A DNA stretch of 64,000 nucleotides. It comes from Croceivirga sp. (GTDB lineage Bacteria; Bacteroidota; Bacteroidia; Flavobacteriales; Flavobacteriaceae). Location of the stretch: assembly GCA_028284665.1 (NCBI GenBank), contig JANQRG010000047.1, positions 117,584 to 181,583 of the forward strand, read 5' to 3'. The first letter of the stretch is position 1, and the number at the start of each line of letters is the position of its first letter. This document shows positions 17,736-27,480 of this stretch, in pieces. The position numbers and the translations under genes were made by a program. The notes beneath the pieces are model-generated. The model was not told where the DNA came from. It searched no databases and was given only the letters and a program-made list of their open reading frames with translations.

Positions 17736-18332
17736 ATGCATATGAGAAACTTGTTCCATTTTCCGTGTGTTTTTATACTGGCCATAGCTGTTTTCGGCAC
17801 ATTGAGTGCGCAAAATCCGGTTGAAATCTCCGTTTTCAATGAATCGACAAGTGTCCCATTCTCCGGAATATCCTTAAAACCTTTACATCCCGGGGTGCAA
17901 ATAGGCACGGAAATCCCCTGGCATGAAACCAATCATTATCGCACCTTTTTGTCGATTAATCTGAGGTATATCTTTCATAAAAATCTATATCGGGCCATTG
18001 CTATAAACTTAGAATTGGGATACGATTACAAAATGGATTTTGGAGCAACCCTGAAGACAGGTATTGGGGTAGGGTATCTGCATTCTTTCAATGTAAAGGA
18101 GAAATATCGATTTGAAGCGGGGAGCTATTCAAAAAAAGCAGATATAGGGAATTCCAGGTTCACGCCCTTGATTTCCTTTGGTCTTGGGTATCGGTTCAAC
18201 CCTGACAATTTTAATTCTACGGAGCTGTTTGCAAAACAGCAGTACTGGCTTGAGCTACCTTACTCGCCGGGATTCATACCTTTGATGTCTCATGCCAATA
18301 CCATGGTGGGAGCAAAGTTCAGTACCGAATAG
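17736..18332 (+). CDS. outer-membrane beta-barrel-like protein, unknown function
   Basis: 198 aa with a signal peptide cleaved after 'GTLSAQ' (about residue 25). The rest is rich in alternating hydrophobic/aromatic strands ('YRTFLSINLRYIFH', 'LELGYDYKMDFGATLKTGIGVGYLHSF', 'FTPLISFGLGYRF'), typical of small outer-membrane barrels. It starts 8 bp after the serine hydrolase and is probably co-transcribed with it. A second ATG at 17742 is also possible. No family recognised. Confidence 0.7.
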   Translation: MHMRNLFHFPCVFILAIAVFGTLSAQNPVEISVFNESTSVPFSGISLKPLHPGVQIGTEIPWHETNHYRTFLSINLRYIFHKNLYRAIAINLELGYDYKMDFGATLKTGIGVGYLHSFNVKEKYRFEAGSYSKKADIGNSRFTPLISFGLGYRFNPDNFNSTELFAKQQYWLELPYSPGFIPLMSHANTMVGAKFSTE

Positions 18333-18467
18333 CTTGTTTGTTTATCGATACGGCTCAACAAATGGCAACCTAAGAATTACCTAAAATTTTAGTATGTAGT
18401 ATCTAGTTCTGGCGTATCCCGAAATTGGGAAATCGGGAAAACCGAAGATTTTTAAAAGCGGCCAATT

Positions 18468-20684
18468 TTATTCCTGCAATATGATTTCAATTGCTTTTTC
18501 CAATAATTCGTCTTTCCCATTTTTAATACCATTAATCGTCGGTTTGATTTCTACATCCGGAACTATTCCGATACGCTGTGTTTTTTTTCCATTTGGATAA
18601 TAAATACCAATTCCGGAAATCATAGTTGTAAGACCACCAGGCAACAAAATTCTTGATACATTACCATCTGCCCCGGCAGTGGTACTTCCAATAATTGTGG
18701 TATTTTGGCCTGCCCTAAAGGCCATTGCCGTATATTCTGCCTGACTCTGCGACAATTCATTTACCAGCACCACCACCTTACCAGTATACGTTCTTCCGTC
18801 ACTTGGAATATACAAGTTGTCTGTGAAGTTGAACTCCCCTGGATTGGTAGTACTGACCTTGGTAAATTTTACAAAAGGTGTGGATGAGGATACAAAATAG
18901 GACCCCAAGCTAAAGGGAACGAAAGTGGACGGATAATTACGGATATCTATGACAATTCCGCGCGTGTTTCTAAACGTATTTTTTATCTGTGAAATATCAT
19001 TCTCTTTGATGGTTTGAAGTGTGATATATCCGATATTATTTTCCAACATTTTGAAGGATGGACGATCATCCTTCCTGTACCAACGGTAAACACCAACGCT
19101 ATCTTTAGGATAGAGTTTCAGTGTTTTTGTCCGTTCGTTAAGACCCTCTTCGCCGTACTGAATTTCAATTGTCTTTGAATTGGAACGCAAAAGGTCAGCA
19201 GAAATACCCCTGAGCTGTGTTGGAACGTTGGAAGCAGGATAATACTTGGATCTTTCTTTTACCATCTCCGGTATAGGTTGTCCTCCAATTTTCAGTATCA
19301 CATCACCGATTTTTAATCCAGTATCAAGTCCCAACTCTTGATTGTAATAATCAGTTACTACCAATTGATCTTCTATAAAACGAACATGTACAGGGGGATA
19401 GTTTACACCTTTCCATTCATCAATTTTATTACCGCCACTCCATAAATTAGCATGTGTATCCTGTACCTCACCAATTATTTGAAGAACTGCCAATTCGTAT
19501 TCCAATTCGTTCTTTGCCTTAAGAAATTGTGGGATATATTCACTCAATTTTTTGTTCCAATTCTCATCCATTAAATACTTATAGGGGAAGAAGTAATTGA
19601 TCATATTCCAGTATCTATAAAGTGCTAACAGTCTAAAACCATCATCTGGATAAGGCATATTGGAAGACGAATGTTCATTTCTGAAAATTGGATTTCCGAC
19701 ATCCGGAGCCATTCTAATGTAATACTGCTCACCCTGAGAACGATTGTTGTAAACAAATAGCAATTTGTTCTTCAATTCAGCTTCCTGGTCATGAATCCAT
19801 TCTAAATCAGGTTTGATAAATACCCTTTTACCGGTTCGTTTGCATGTTCTGCATTTCTTTATTTTCCCTAATGCGTCTATCCAATCTATTAAAAGCATAT
19901 TCCTTTTAGTATTGTTTTGTACCGAAATGTATTTTGGTAAAAACCGAAACAGTTCATAGTCCCAATTGTAGTTTCCTTTTGCAATTTCAGGATGATGATA
20001 CTTGAGGAAGCCCCAAACTCTGCCTAACAACTCAAGATTTTTAATATCCGATGTTGTTAGATCAGCGAAGCCAATTAATGACCCATTGTCAAACGTTTTG
20101 TCAAGTTGCGCTTTTGATACTTCTTTTTTTATTTCTTTAAGGGTCCTAACATCTTTTCCGTCGATAGTAAGTACAAAATCGTCAAACCAGGCTTCTCCTT
20201 TTCCTTTAAGTATTCCGGCGATGAATATGTTTTCTGCTTCCTTCGGATAATTCAACGTTATTGAATATTTTTTCCAATCCTGTGTTCCTGATATCTGTCG
20301 GTTTTGCATATTATCAAAAGCCAAAGGAGTGCCATTACCATCAACCCGTAACAACAATCCTGCAAAACCATTTTGCACATTCTTGATTTTCATAAAGCCT
20401 TCAAGGCTTATGGTCTTACCTTCATAATTTGCCGGTATTTTGTAGGCAATGCTTCCAAAAGAACTTCCGCTTTGGTCTGAGGTTATTTTGCCTGATTTTT
20501 TTCCTGAATGGGCACTAGCGGTTATTGTCAATTCATAATCACCCCACTTGAACCATCCGTCAGCGAGTTCATCTCTATTTGTTTGATTTTCAAATCCGAG
20601 ATTGAACTTTTCAGACCGCTGCGCACAACTTGGGAAAGCGATTATGAAAGCGAACAGGATAAGGAATTTTTTATTTTTAAGCAT
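18468..20684 (-). CDS. S41 family peptidase, lipoprotein with N-terminal beta-sandwich
   Basis: 738 aa. The signal peptide ends in a lipobox (FPSC). Residues about 25-175 look like a carbohydrate-binding-type beta-sandwich ('HSGKKSGKIT' region), then a helical part, a PDZ-like segment ('LKIGDVILKIGGQPI', about 455-470) and the tricorn-type S41 core with the nucleophile region 'NELSQSQAEYTAMAFRAG' and 'IGSTTAGADGNVS'. S41 enzymes degrade peptides in the periplasm or at the surface. A CRTCKRTGKR segment (two Cys spaced by two residues) occurs mid-protein. Confidence 0.85.
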   Translation of the reverse strand: MLKNKKFLILFAFIIAFPSCAQRSEKFNLGFENQTNRDELADGWFKWGDYELTITASAHSGKKSGKITSDQSGSSFGSIAYKIPANYEGKTISLEGFMKIKNVQNGFAGLLLRVDGNGTPLAFDNMQNRQISGTQDWKKYSITLNYPKEAENIFIAGILKGKGEAWFDDFVLTIDGKDVRTLKEIKKEVSKAQLDKTFDNGSLIGFADLTTSDIKNLELLGRVWGFLKYHHPEIAKGNYNWDYELFRFLPKYISVQNNTKRNMLLIDWIDALGKIKKCRTCKRTGKRVFIKPDLEWIHDQEAELKNKLLFVYNNRSQGEQYYIRMAPDVGNPIFRNEHSSSNMPYPDDGFRLLALYRYWNMINYFFPYKYLMDENWNKKLSEYIPQFLKAKNELEYELAVLQIIGEVQDTHANLWSGGNKIDEWKGVNYPPVHVRFIEDQLVVTDYYNQELGLDTGLKIGDVILKIGGQPIPEMVKERSKYYPASNVPTQLRGISADLLRSNSKTIEIQYGEEGLNERTKTLKLYPKDSVGVYRWYRKDDRPSFKMLENNIGYITLQTIKENDISQIKNTFRNTRGIVIDIRNYPSTFVPFSLGSYFVSSSTPFVKFTKVSTTNPGEFNFTDNLYIPSDGRTYTGKVVVLVNELSQSQAEYTAMAFRAGQNTTIIGSTTAGADGNVSRILLPGGLTTMISGIGIYYPNGKKTQRIGIVPDVEIKPTINGIKNGKDELLEKAIEIILQE

Positions 20685-20846
20685 TTCGTTTGCGAATGTA
20701 GAGATGAAGTGCAGGCACTGTTAACGGCTCAACAGCATCTTTCTTTTAAAATACGGAAGAATAAAAGAAGAGGGTGGTGAATGAACGAATTTTATATTAA
20801 TTATAACGCTGTTATGGCCTTATGAACGGGAACTGCCCTATGCATT

Positions 20847-21371
20847 TTAACGGTTTAAAATTCCCAAATACGCGATCCAGGGGCCGACTTCTTCGGTATA
20901 TTGTTTTGCCATAACCCGGGATATTTGTGCAATGTGGCCTAAGTCATGAACGACCCAGCTGGATAAAAGTTCTTTTAAATTGACTTCGCCTAATTCCGGA
21001 TGCATCCCTTGTTGCTTTAGCTTAGCATCATTGATTTCCAGCGCCTGTAGCTTTTTTAGATTCGAAGCCCGTAACACTTTAAATTCTTCAAGAAGCGATT
21101 GAATCGACCTTGTTTGATCTTCCTTGGCTTGTGCAAACCTATCAAAGGGAGTAAAAGTCTTGTCAACGGAATTGGAAAGTATGATCTCCGCTCTTGGAAT
21201 CCAATCTGTCTTTTCGCCATGAATAAGATGGCCCAAGATATCATAAGGACTCCACGTACCCTCGCCTTCATTGTTTTTCAACCATTCCGGGGAGAGGCCG
21301 TGTAGCAAATGTTCAAGTACTACTGGGGTGCTACGTAGTATTTCAACCGATTTATTAAAATCAAAAGTCAT
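20847..21371 (-). CDS. DinB family protein
   Basis: 174 aa four-helix-bundle protein. The metal-ligand histidines typical of the DinB/YfiT fold are seen in 'DILGHLIHGEKTDW' and 'SSWVVHDLGHIAQISRVMAKQY'. Members bind a divalent metal and several are thiol transferases, but many are uncharacterised. It lies just downstream of pruA on the same strand (11-bp gap) and may be transcribed with it. Confidence 0.88.
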   Translation of the reverse strand: MTFDFNKSVEILRSTPVVLEHLLHGLSPEWLKNNEGEGTWSPYDILGHLIHGEKTDWIPRAEIILSNSVDKTFTPFDRFAQAKEDQTRSIQSLLEEFKVLRASNLKKLQALEINDAKLKQQGMHPELGEVNLKELLSSWVVHDLGHIAQISRVMAKQYTEEVGPWIAYLGILNR

Positions 21372-21382
21372 CGCGTTTTAGC

Positions 21383-23011
21383 TTATCCCAGAAACGGATA
21401 GCGATAGTCCTCCGGGCTAACAAAAGTCTCTTTGATCAATCGGGGAGAAACCCATCGTAACAAATTCTGAGCAGAACCCGCCTTATCGTTGGTGCCAGAA
21501 GCTCGCGCTCCCCCAAAAGGTTGCTGGCCTACTACCGCACCGGTAGGTTTATCATTGATATAGAAGTTCCCGGCGCAGTTTTGCAAAGCTGTTGTGGCTT
21601 CCGTTATGGCATAACGATCTGTAGCCATCACAGCTCCAGTTAAGGCGTATTCTGAGGTGCTGTCTACCAACTCCAGCGTTTTGTGCCAATCGACATCTTC
21701 ATAGATGTATACGGTGACCACAGGGCCAAACAATTCGGTTTCCATGGTCACATAATGCGGGTCGGTAGTAAGGATCACCGTAGGAGCAATAAAATACCCT
21801 TTTGACTTGTCATAGCTTCCGCCTACCACAATCTCTGCATCAGCATCCGCTTTAGCACGATCAATATATCCTGCCAGTTTGTCAAAAGCCCCTTCATGGA
21901 TGACTGCGGTGATAAAGTTGGAAAGGTCTTCCGGAGAACCAGGGGGGTTAAAACTTTCCACATCCTGTTTTACCAAAGCCAGAATATCATCGGCAGTAGA
22001 TTTTGGAAGATACACCCGTGAAGCAGCGCTACATTTCTGCCCCTGGAATTCAAAGGCACCTCGGGTAATAGCAGTGGCCACTTGTTGTGGCTTCGCCGAA
22101 GGATGTGCCACTATAAAATCCTTACCGCCGGTTTCTCCGACGATTCGCGGATAGGTTTTGTACGTATGGATGTTGTTCCCTATCTGTTGCCACAGGCTTT
22201 TAAATACGTGAGTTGAACCGGTAAAGTGGATTCCGGAAAAATCCGGGCTGGCCAAAATTGTTTCCGTGATCATCACAGGATCACCCATCACCATATTGAT
22301 CACCCCATCAGGTACACCAGCCTCCTTAAAGACCTGCATGATCACATTTGCGGAGAACACTTGGCTGTCACTTGGTTTCCAGATCACTACATTTCCCATC
22401 AAAGCCGCACTGGCCGGAAGGTTACCTGCAATGGCTGTAAAGTTGAAGGGGGTTATGGCATAGACAAAGCCTTCCAGAGGGCGATATTCCACCCTGTTCC
22501 AGATACCTTCTGCAGAATCGGGTTGCTCTTCATAGATCTGGCTCATAAATTCCACATTAAAGCGGAGGAAATCGATCAACTCACAGGCGGAATCAATTTC
22601 AGCCTGATGTACGGTTTTGGATTGCGCGATCATGGTAGCTGCATTGATCTTGGCACGGTAGGGTCCTGCAATGAGTTCAGCGGCTTTTAAAAAGATGGCG
22701 GCCCGTTGCTCCCAGGGAAGTAACGCCCAGGACTTTCGCGCTTCCAGGCTGTTGACAATGGCCTGAGTGATATGTTTTTTCTCCGCGGTATGGTAGTGCC
22801 CTACCGCGTGTTGATGGTCATGAGGAGGAGCCATGGTTTGTGTAGTTCCGGAAGTAATTTCATCACTTCCGATGTATAACGGTACCTCGGTTTTGCTGTT
22901 GTAATAGGCCTTGTATTGTTCTAGTACAGCTTCCCGTTCCGGAGAACCGGGAGCATAACTTTTTACGGGTTCGTTGATTGCAGTAGGAACTTGAAAAAAA
23001 CCTTTGCCCAT
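21383..23011 (-). CDS. pruA: L-glutamate gamma-semialdehyde dehydrogenase (P5C dehydrogenase)
   Basis: 542 aa, the usual length of the stand-alone 1-pyrroline-5-carboxylate dehydrogenase. It oxidises glutamate semialdehyde to glutamate with NAD+, the second step of proline catabolism. Landmarks are 'ITPFNFTAIAGNLPASAALMG', the catalytic glutamate in 'RIVGETGGKDFI', the catalytic cysteine in 'FEFQGQKCSAASRVYLP' and 'QPFGGARASGTNDKAGS'. The proline dehydrogenase gene is not in the window. A minus-strand TACTTTTG -7-like element lies at 23048-23041, with no clear -33. Confidence 0.95.
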   Translation of the reverse strand: MGKGFFQVPTAINEPVKSYAPGSPEREAVLEQYKAYYNSKTEVPLYIGSDEITSGTTQTMAPPHDHQHAVGHYHTAEKKHITQAIVNSLEARKSWALLPWEQRAAIFLKAAELIAGPYRAKINAATMIAQSKTVHQAEIDSACELIDFLRFNVEFMSQIYEEQPDSAEGIWNRVEYRPLEGFVYAITPFNFTAIAGNLPASAALMGNVVIWKPSDSQVFSANVIMQVFKEAGVPDGVINMVMGDPVMITETILASPDFSGIHFTGSTHVFKSLWQQIGNNIHTYKTYPRIVGETGGKDFIVAHPSAKPQQVATAITRGAFEFQGQKCSAASRVYLPKSTADDILALVKQDVESFNPPGSPEDLSNFITAVIHEGAFDKLAGYIDRAKADADAEIVVGGSYDKSKGYFIAPTVILTTDPHYVTMETELFGPVVTVYIYEDVDWHKTLELVDSTSEYALTGAVMATDRYAITEATTALQNCAGNFYINDKPTGAVVGQQPFGGARASGTNDKAGSAQNLLRWVSPRLIKETFVSPEDYRYPFLG

Positions 23012-23105
23012 GTCGGAATGCTATTTAAAAATTATTCCGACAAAAGTACTAAAATGAGCGCCGTTAAGAGAACTGGATTTCTTTATTAATTGATAATATT
23101 TTGCA

Positions 23106-23492
23106 CTAATTCAATGCAAAGGGAGCTGAGAACTTAAAAGTAGGGATTTCCACTTCAAAAGTCTCTGCAGAGGAGAGGTCTACCATATTGTAGTAGCCCT
23201 GCATAGCGCCTATGGGAGAAGCCAACAAACAGCCTGAACTGTAGGTGTGGGATTTTCCGGGTCGGATCACCGGTTTTTTTCCGATTACGCCTTCGCCATC
23301 CACGGTTTCCAATTCCTTAAGCGAATCGAAGATGTCCCAATGCCTGGAAATCAACTGCACCGTTTCGCGACTTTGGTTTTCTATGGTTATCGTATATCCG
23401 AATGCGTAGTGCATTTTGTAGTTTTTGAAGAAGGTGCCTTCAAAAGTAGTTTGGACCGATATTTTAATGCCTTTGGTAACCTGTGTAATCAT
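23106..23492 (-). CDS. apaG: ApaG domain protein
   Basis: 128 aa, full length for the ApaG fold, an immunoglobulin-like beta-sandwich. Diagnostic segments are 'FGYTITIENQSRETVQLISRHW', 'VIGKKPVIRPGKSHTYSSGC' and 'GAMQGYYNMV'. ApaG mutants in enterics affect Co2+ resistance and Mg2+ efflux, but its biochemical role is not settled. It lies 3 bp after the DUF3667 gene and is probably in the same transcript. Confidence 0.93.
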   Translation of the reverse strand: MITQVTKGIKISVQTTFEGTFFKNYKMHYAFGYTITIENQSRETVQLISRHWDIFDSLKELETVDGEGVIGKKPVIRPGKSHTYSSGCLLASPIGAMQGYYNMVDLSSAETFEVEIPTFKFSAPFALN

Positions 23493-23495
23493 AGT

Positions 23496-24704
23496 TCAGT
23501 AGGTAAAAACACTTCCTGTAAACAGCAGCAACATGCTTATAAGGGCTAAAAACATGAATGCCGAATTGAGGAAAACATATTTTACAATTGTTTTAAAAAT
23601 CCCTTGCCCGTAGAATTTCCGCATCGCCTGGAACAGATAGACCGAAAAGATAGTCAAAAAGATCCAAGCTGTGGCGGTATTGAAAATGTTATCTACTAGC
23701 CAGCTAAGGATGAGCAAGATAAATAATAATGACTGGTTGTGGAAACTAAATATCAAATGATCGGTGTAGGTGTATTTTTTTCGGATATACGCCAAGGTTA
23801 TGAAAACGGTGAACACCGGCAAGAAGAAAAAAATGACAAATGGCAGTTTGGCCATAGTAGCATTTAACCAGCTCCCGGGTTGTGAGATGACCCGTAAAAT
23901 ACTATTGGAACCATTGAACGCCATTTTGTTTGACCAACTATTGGCCACCTGGTAGTTTTTCCTGGCTTCTTCAAAAGTACTTAGCGAATCCCGTCGCAAG
24001 TGGTTAAAAAAGAATTCCATTTTTTTGAAGAATACGTTATTAGACCTGCTTTCAATTTCTGCATAGTATCCTGCCGGGTTAGCAAACATAAGGGAGTCCT
24101 TAAGCTGTTCTTCCCGCATCGCCTCCTCTATCGATTCGGAATTCAGCAATACCCCAAGGGTGTCCAGTACCGCTAACTCAGAGGCTAGTTGCGTTTCACC
24201 ACCACTTAGGGAATCCAATTTTACCAGAGCGTTTTCTGTTTGCTGCCGGATTTCCGTACTGTCCCCGGCAAACTCTCCGGAAGTAAGGTCAAAGCTCATA
24301 GGCCCGGTCTGCTTGATCTTTTCATCCAGTCCCAGCTTATCCAATTCGCCCAGATTACTGCTATAGCTTACCATTAGAAAATAGAGAAAAGCTAGGCTCA
24401 ATAAAAACCGAAAGGGATTGGTATACGCCACCCTTTTTCCCCTGATGTAATCCTTGGTAATTGTACCCGGCTTTACCAGTAGGGTATACAAGGTTTTGAT
24501 AAGTTTGGAGTCGTAATTGACCAGACTGGAGAAGAATTCATCGAAAAAGTCTTTAAGCACTAATTTCTTGGTGCTATTGGCCTGTCCGCAGTTGGGGCAG
24601 TACTTGTCGCTCATATCCAGTATATGGCCGCAGTTCAGACATTGCGTACCCCGAAACTTAAGTTCGTACCTGCCCTTTGTGATCAGTTTGTTCCCTTTGC
24701 CCAT
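23496..24704 (-). CDS. DUF3667 family membrane protein with zinc ribbon
   Basis: 402 aa. The N-terminus has a zinc-ribbon CxxC pair set ('CLNCGHILDMSDKYCPNCGQ'), then 'LKDFFDEFFSSLVNYDSKLIKTLYTL', a block typical of DUF3667. Transmembrane helices occur at about residues 95-115 and five more at about 275-400. A long charged, probably extracytoplasmic region lies between. Function is unknown; the family is common in Bacteroidota. Confidence 0.85.
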   Translation of the reverse strand: MGKGNKLITKGRYELKFRGTQCLNCGHILDMSDKYCPNCGQANSTKKLVLKDFFDEFFSSLVNYDSKLIKTLYTLLVKPGTITKDYIRGKRVAYTNPFRFLLSLAFLYFLMVSYSSNLGELDKLGLDEKIKQTGPMSFDLTSGEFAGDSTEIRQQTENALVKLDSLSGGETQLASELAVLDTLGVLLNSESIEEAMREEQLKDSLMFANPAGYYAEIESRSNNVFFKKMEFFFNHLRRDSLSTFEEARKNYQVANSWSNKMAFNGSNSILRVISQPGSWLNATMAKLPFVIFFFLPVFTVFITLAYIRKKYTYTDHLIFSFHNQSLLFILLILSWLVDNIFNTATAWIFLTIFSVYLFQAMRKFYGQGIFKTIVKYVFLNSAFMFLALISMLLLFTGSVFTY

Positions 24705-24730
24705 GGCCTAAACTAAGGGATTAAATATAC

Positions 24731-25975
24731 TTAATTCGTAATAGTTCTGGAGTTAGCGGTGCCAATACCAATGATCCCATCAAACATTTCACCGAAATCC
24801 CGGTAATAGACAAGGATGAGATACTGATTTTCTGTGAAGTGAAAATTACCGCTAACTGTGTTCAATTCGACCGTGCCGTCTTCCTGTTCCACAACATACT
24901 TGTAGTTATAAAAACCCTGCTTAAAAGGATATTCCAATTCCAAATTCGCAGTTTCCTCATTATAGGTCATCTTGTTTTCTTCATTGAGGGCATAATTGTT
25001 GAATTTGCCAATTACATAGACATTATCCAGACCTAAACGAGGATCGTAAGGCAGGCTAAAATGCACCTTGGTGTACTCGGCTTCCCGGGCTACATCGGTT
25101 CCCTGTAATGTACGAACGATAAAGTCCCCATTGATATCCGGGAAAAAAGTGTACTGATCGTCTACTCTGAATGGATTAGGAAATAGGTAATGATGGTAGA
25201 TGTCTTTAAGCTCAATACTGGATATGGCAAAGGTGGGAGCGCGTAAGTCCTTGGTGTCAAAATTCAAGTACTCATTTCCCCCGTAAAAACTGGTTTCCTG
25301 GTCGTACCGATATACGAGTTCATTGCCCAGGGTAAATTGGGGTTTGATGTTGTATAGGGCTGTGGGCCAAAAATAATTTTGCAAAATGGCCACTTTGATT
25401 TCCTGTTTGGGATTGACCACGGGAAAGCCGGCCGTATTGATATTGAACTGTACGACCTGTTTTTCATTCAAGAAGTTGAAATCCCTGGATCGCCGTACGA
25501 TCCCGCCTACCTGTACTACATCTTTATACACTACAAAACGTCTCGAGAATTGTAGTTCCCCGTAGCTGTTATAGATTTCCAACAGGTAATTACCAGTGAC
25601 CTTTAGGGCTACTTGTGGATTAGGAATTGTTAGCCTGTAATTGGAATAGGGTTGCAAAGTAGTAAGGCTGTTACCGTAATCGATAATGCGTTGATTGTCC
25701 ACACCCTCCAAATATTGCGATTTTAGTAACTGCGAAGGGGTCCAATCGTAATCACAGTGCACAATTTTGTAGTAATAATCCTGTTCGCTGGCAGTAAGAT
25801 CATCAAAGGTTAGTGTAATTTCTTCTCCCAATTTGAGAATCGGAAACTGATCTTGCGTAGGTCCCAGGAAAATGATCGTCTTGATATTAGGCGGAGGATT
25901 CACCTCTTCCATGACCTGGGCGAGCAGTAGTAAAGGGCATAGAAAAACAAAGAGCTGTTTAAGCAAAAAACGCAT
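24731..25975 (-). CDS. type IX secretion system plug protein (DUF5103)
   Basis: 414 aa from the ATG at 25975, which starts a clean signal peptide (MRFLLKQLFVFLCPLLLLAQ); the longer frame adds 16 residues. The body is a two-part beta-rich protein with 'TIIFLGPTQDQFPILKLGEEITLTFDDL', 'YYYKIVHCDYDWTPSQLLKSQYLEG' and 'RFVVYKDVVQVGG', matching DUF5103. In Flavobacterium johnsoniae a member of this family plugs the SprA translocon of the T9SS on the periplasmic side. It lies divergent from nqrA with no other T9SS core gene beside it. Confidence 0.85.
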   Translation of the reverse strand: MRFLLKQLFVFLCPLLLLAQVMEEVNPPPNIKTIIFLGPTQDQFPILKLGEEITLTFDDLTASEQDYYYKIVHCDYDWTPSQLLKSQYLEGVDNQRIIDYGNSLTTLQPYSNYRLTIPNPQVALKVTGNYLLEIYNSYGELQFSRRFVVYKDVVQVGGIVRRSRDFNFLNEKQVVQFNINTAGFPVVNPKQEIKVAILQNYFWPTALYNIKPQFTLGNELVYRYDQETSFYGGNEYLNFDTKDLRAPTFAISSIELKDIYHHYLFPNPFRVDDQYTFFPDINGDFIVRTLQGTDVAREAEYTKVHFSLPYDPRLGLDNVYVIGKFNNYALNEENKMTYNEETANLELEYPFKQGFYNYKYVVEQEDGTVELNTVSGNFHFTENQYLILVYYRDFGEMFDGIIGIGTANSRTITN

Positions 25976-26060
25976 TTCAGGGCAATTTTTGGAGTAAAGG
26001 TAAACAAAAAGTATGCCGGGCAAGAGAAGGTCGATATAATCCCAATTTTCTAGGTAATTA

Positions 26061-26092
26061 TTGCAAATTTAGTTGGATTAGTGCTATTTTTG
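26061..26092 (+). promoter_or_regulatory. probable promoter of the nqr operon
   Basis: TTG (26061-26063), a 21-bp spacer and TATTTTTG (26085-26092) fit the Bacteroidota consensus. Transcription would begin near 26098, about 27 bp before the nqrA ATG. Confidence 0.5.
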
Positions 26093-26124
26093 TAGCCGAT
26101 TTTTAAAACCAAAGGTTGCTACAG

Positions 26125-27477
26125 ATGTCCAAAGACGTACGAATCAAGAAAGGGTTGAATATCAACCTGGTCGGGGCAGCAGAACAAACCACTTCACAAG
26201 CAGTTTCCAGCAATGTCTATGCATTAAATCTAGACGATTTTCATGGGATTATCCCAAAGATGCTTTTTAAGGAAGGTGCAGAGGTCAAAGCTGGTGAGCC
26301 CATTTTTTACAACAAAAACCGGGAGGATATGCTTTTCGTTTCCCCGGTTAGTGGAGAGTTAGTTGAAATTGTTCGGGGTGCCCGCCGCCGGATACTCACC
26401 CTCAAAATCCTGGCTGACAAAGAGCAGACGTTTCACGAAACCGCTCCAATGAACCTCGCGAAGGCCGAACCCAATGCTATTTTGGAAACCCTTTTGAAAT
26501 CGGGCTGCTGGCCATTTATCAAACAACGTCCGTACGACATTATCGCACATCCGGATAAGACACCTAAAGCGATCTTTATATCTGGCTATGCTACGGCTCC
26601 CCTTGCGGCAGATGTAGACTACGTGCTACGCGGAAAGGAAAAAGAAATTCAGGCAGCCATCACTGCACTGGGGAAGTTAACCCCCGGTAAAATCCATGTT
26701 TCGGTAGGTAACACTGGGACAACTCCTTTTTCGGCTATCGACGGTATACAATTGCACAAGGTTTCCGGACCACACCCTGCTGGCTTGGTAGGTACACAAA
26801 TTAACAAAATAGATCCGGTCAATAAAGGCGAAATAGTTTGGACAATCGCTCCTCAGGATTTGATCATTATCGGGGAGTTTTTGCTTACAGGAAGATTCAA
26901 TGCTGAGCGTACCGTGGCCTTGGTAGGTTCTTGTGTAAAAGCACCGAAATACTACACAACAAAAATTGGCGCAGAGGTATCCACCTTTTTGTATGCCAGT
27001 GGCGTAAAAGAAAAGAAGTTCCGGTTGATCAACGGTGATGTGCTTACCGGATATCGCATTAGTCCTGATGCACATCTCGGATTCTACAACAATACTGTTA
27101 CCGCTATCCCTGAAGGAGACGATTACGAGTTCTTTGGATGGAATAAACCGGTTTTCAATAAAATATCATCAACCAGGGCATTGACCTTTTCCTGGCTAAA
27201 CGGGAAGAAGAAATATGACCTGGATACCAATACCAATGGAGAGCACCGGGCCTTTGTGGTTACGGGGCAATACGAAGAAGTATTTCCTTTGGATATTTAT
27301 CCTTTACAATTGTTAAAAGCCTGTATGGTAAAGGATTTGGATGAGATGGAGCAATTAGGATTATATGAAGTGGCACCCGAGGATTTTTCCTTAACAGAAT
27401 TTATCTGTATTTCAAAACAGCCACATCAGAAAATAATCAGGGAAGGACTGGATTTATTACATCAAGAAATCGGTTAA
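26125..27477 (+). CDS. nqrA: Na+-translocating NADH:quinone reductase subunit A
   Basis: 450 aa from the ATG at 26125 (protein starts MSKDVRIKKGLNINLVG, as usual for NqrA; an upstream in-frame TTG at 26116 is less likely). NqrA is the peripheral cytoplasmic subunit of the sodium pump that oxidises NADH, reduces quinone and exports Na+. Recognisable parts are 'FHGIIPKMLFKEGAEVKAGEPIFYNK' (biotinyl-lipoyl-like hammerhead) and 'VSGPHPAGLVGTQINKIDPV'. First gene of a compact operon; nqrB starts 3 bp after its stop. Confidence 0.97.
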   Translation: MSKDVRIKKGLNINLVGAAEQTTSQAVSSNVYALNLDDFHGIIPKMLFKEGAEVKAGEPIFYNKNREDMLFVSPVSGELVEIVRGARRRILTLKILADKEQTFHETAPMNLAKAEPNAILETLLKSGCWPFIKQRPYDIIAHPDKTPKAIFISGYATAPLAADVDYVLRGKEKEIQAAITALGKLTPGKIHVSVGNTGTTPFSAIDGIQLHKVSGPHPAGLVGTQINKIDPVNKGEIVWTIAPQDLIIIGEFLLTGRFNAERTVALVGSCVKAPKYYTTKIGAEVSTFLYASGVKEKKFRLINGDVLTGYRISPDAHLGFYNNTVTAIPEGDDYEFFGWNKPVFNKISSTRALTFSWLNGKKKYDLDTNTNGEHRAFVVTGQYEEVFPLDIYPLQLLKACMVKDLDEMEQLGLYEVAPEDFSLTEFICISKQPHQKIIREGLDLLHQEIG

Positions 27478-27480
27478 GCT

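Noticed and set aside
18395..18450. TCCCGA...TCGGGA repeat after the S41 gene as terminator
   Set aside because: The stem is short and is not followed by a T tract on the minus strand.
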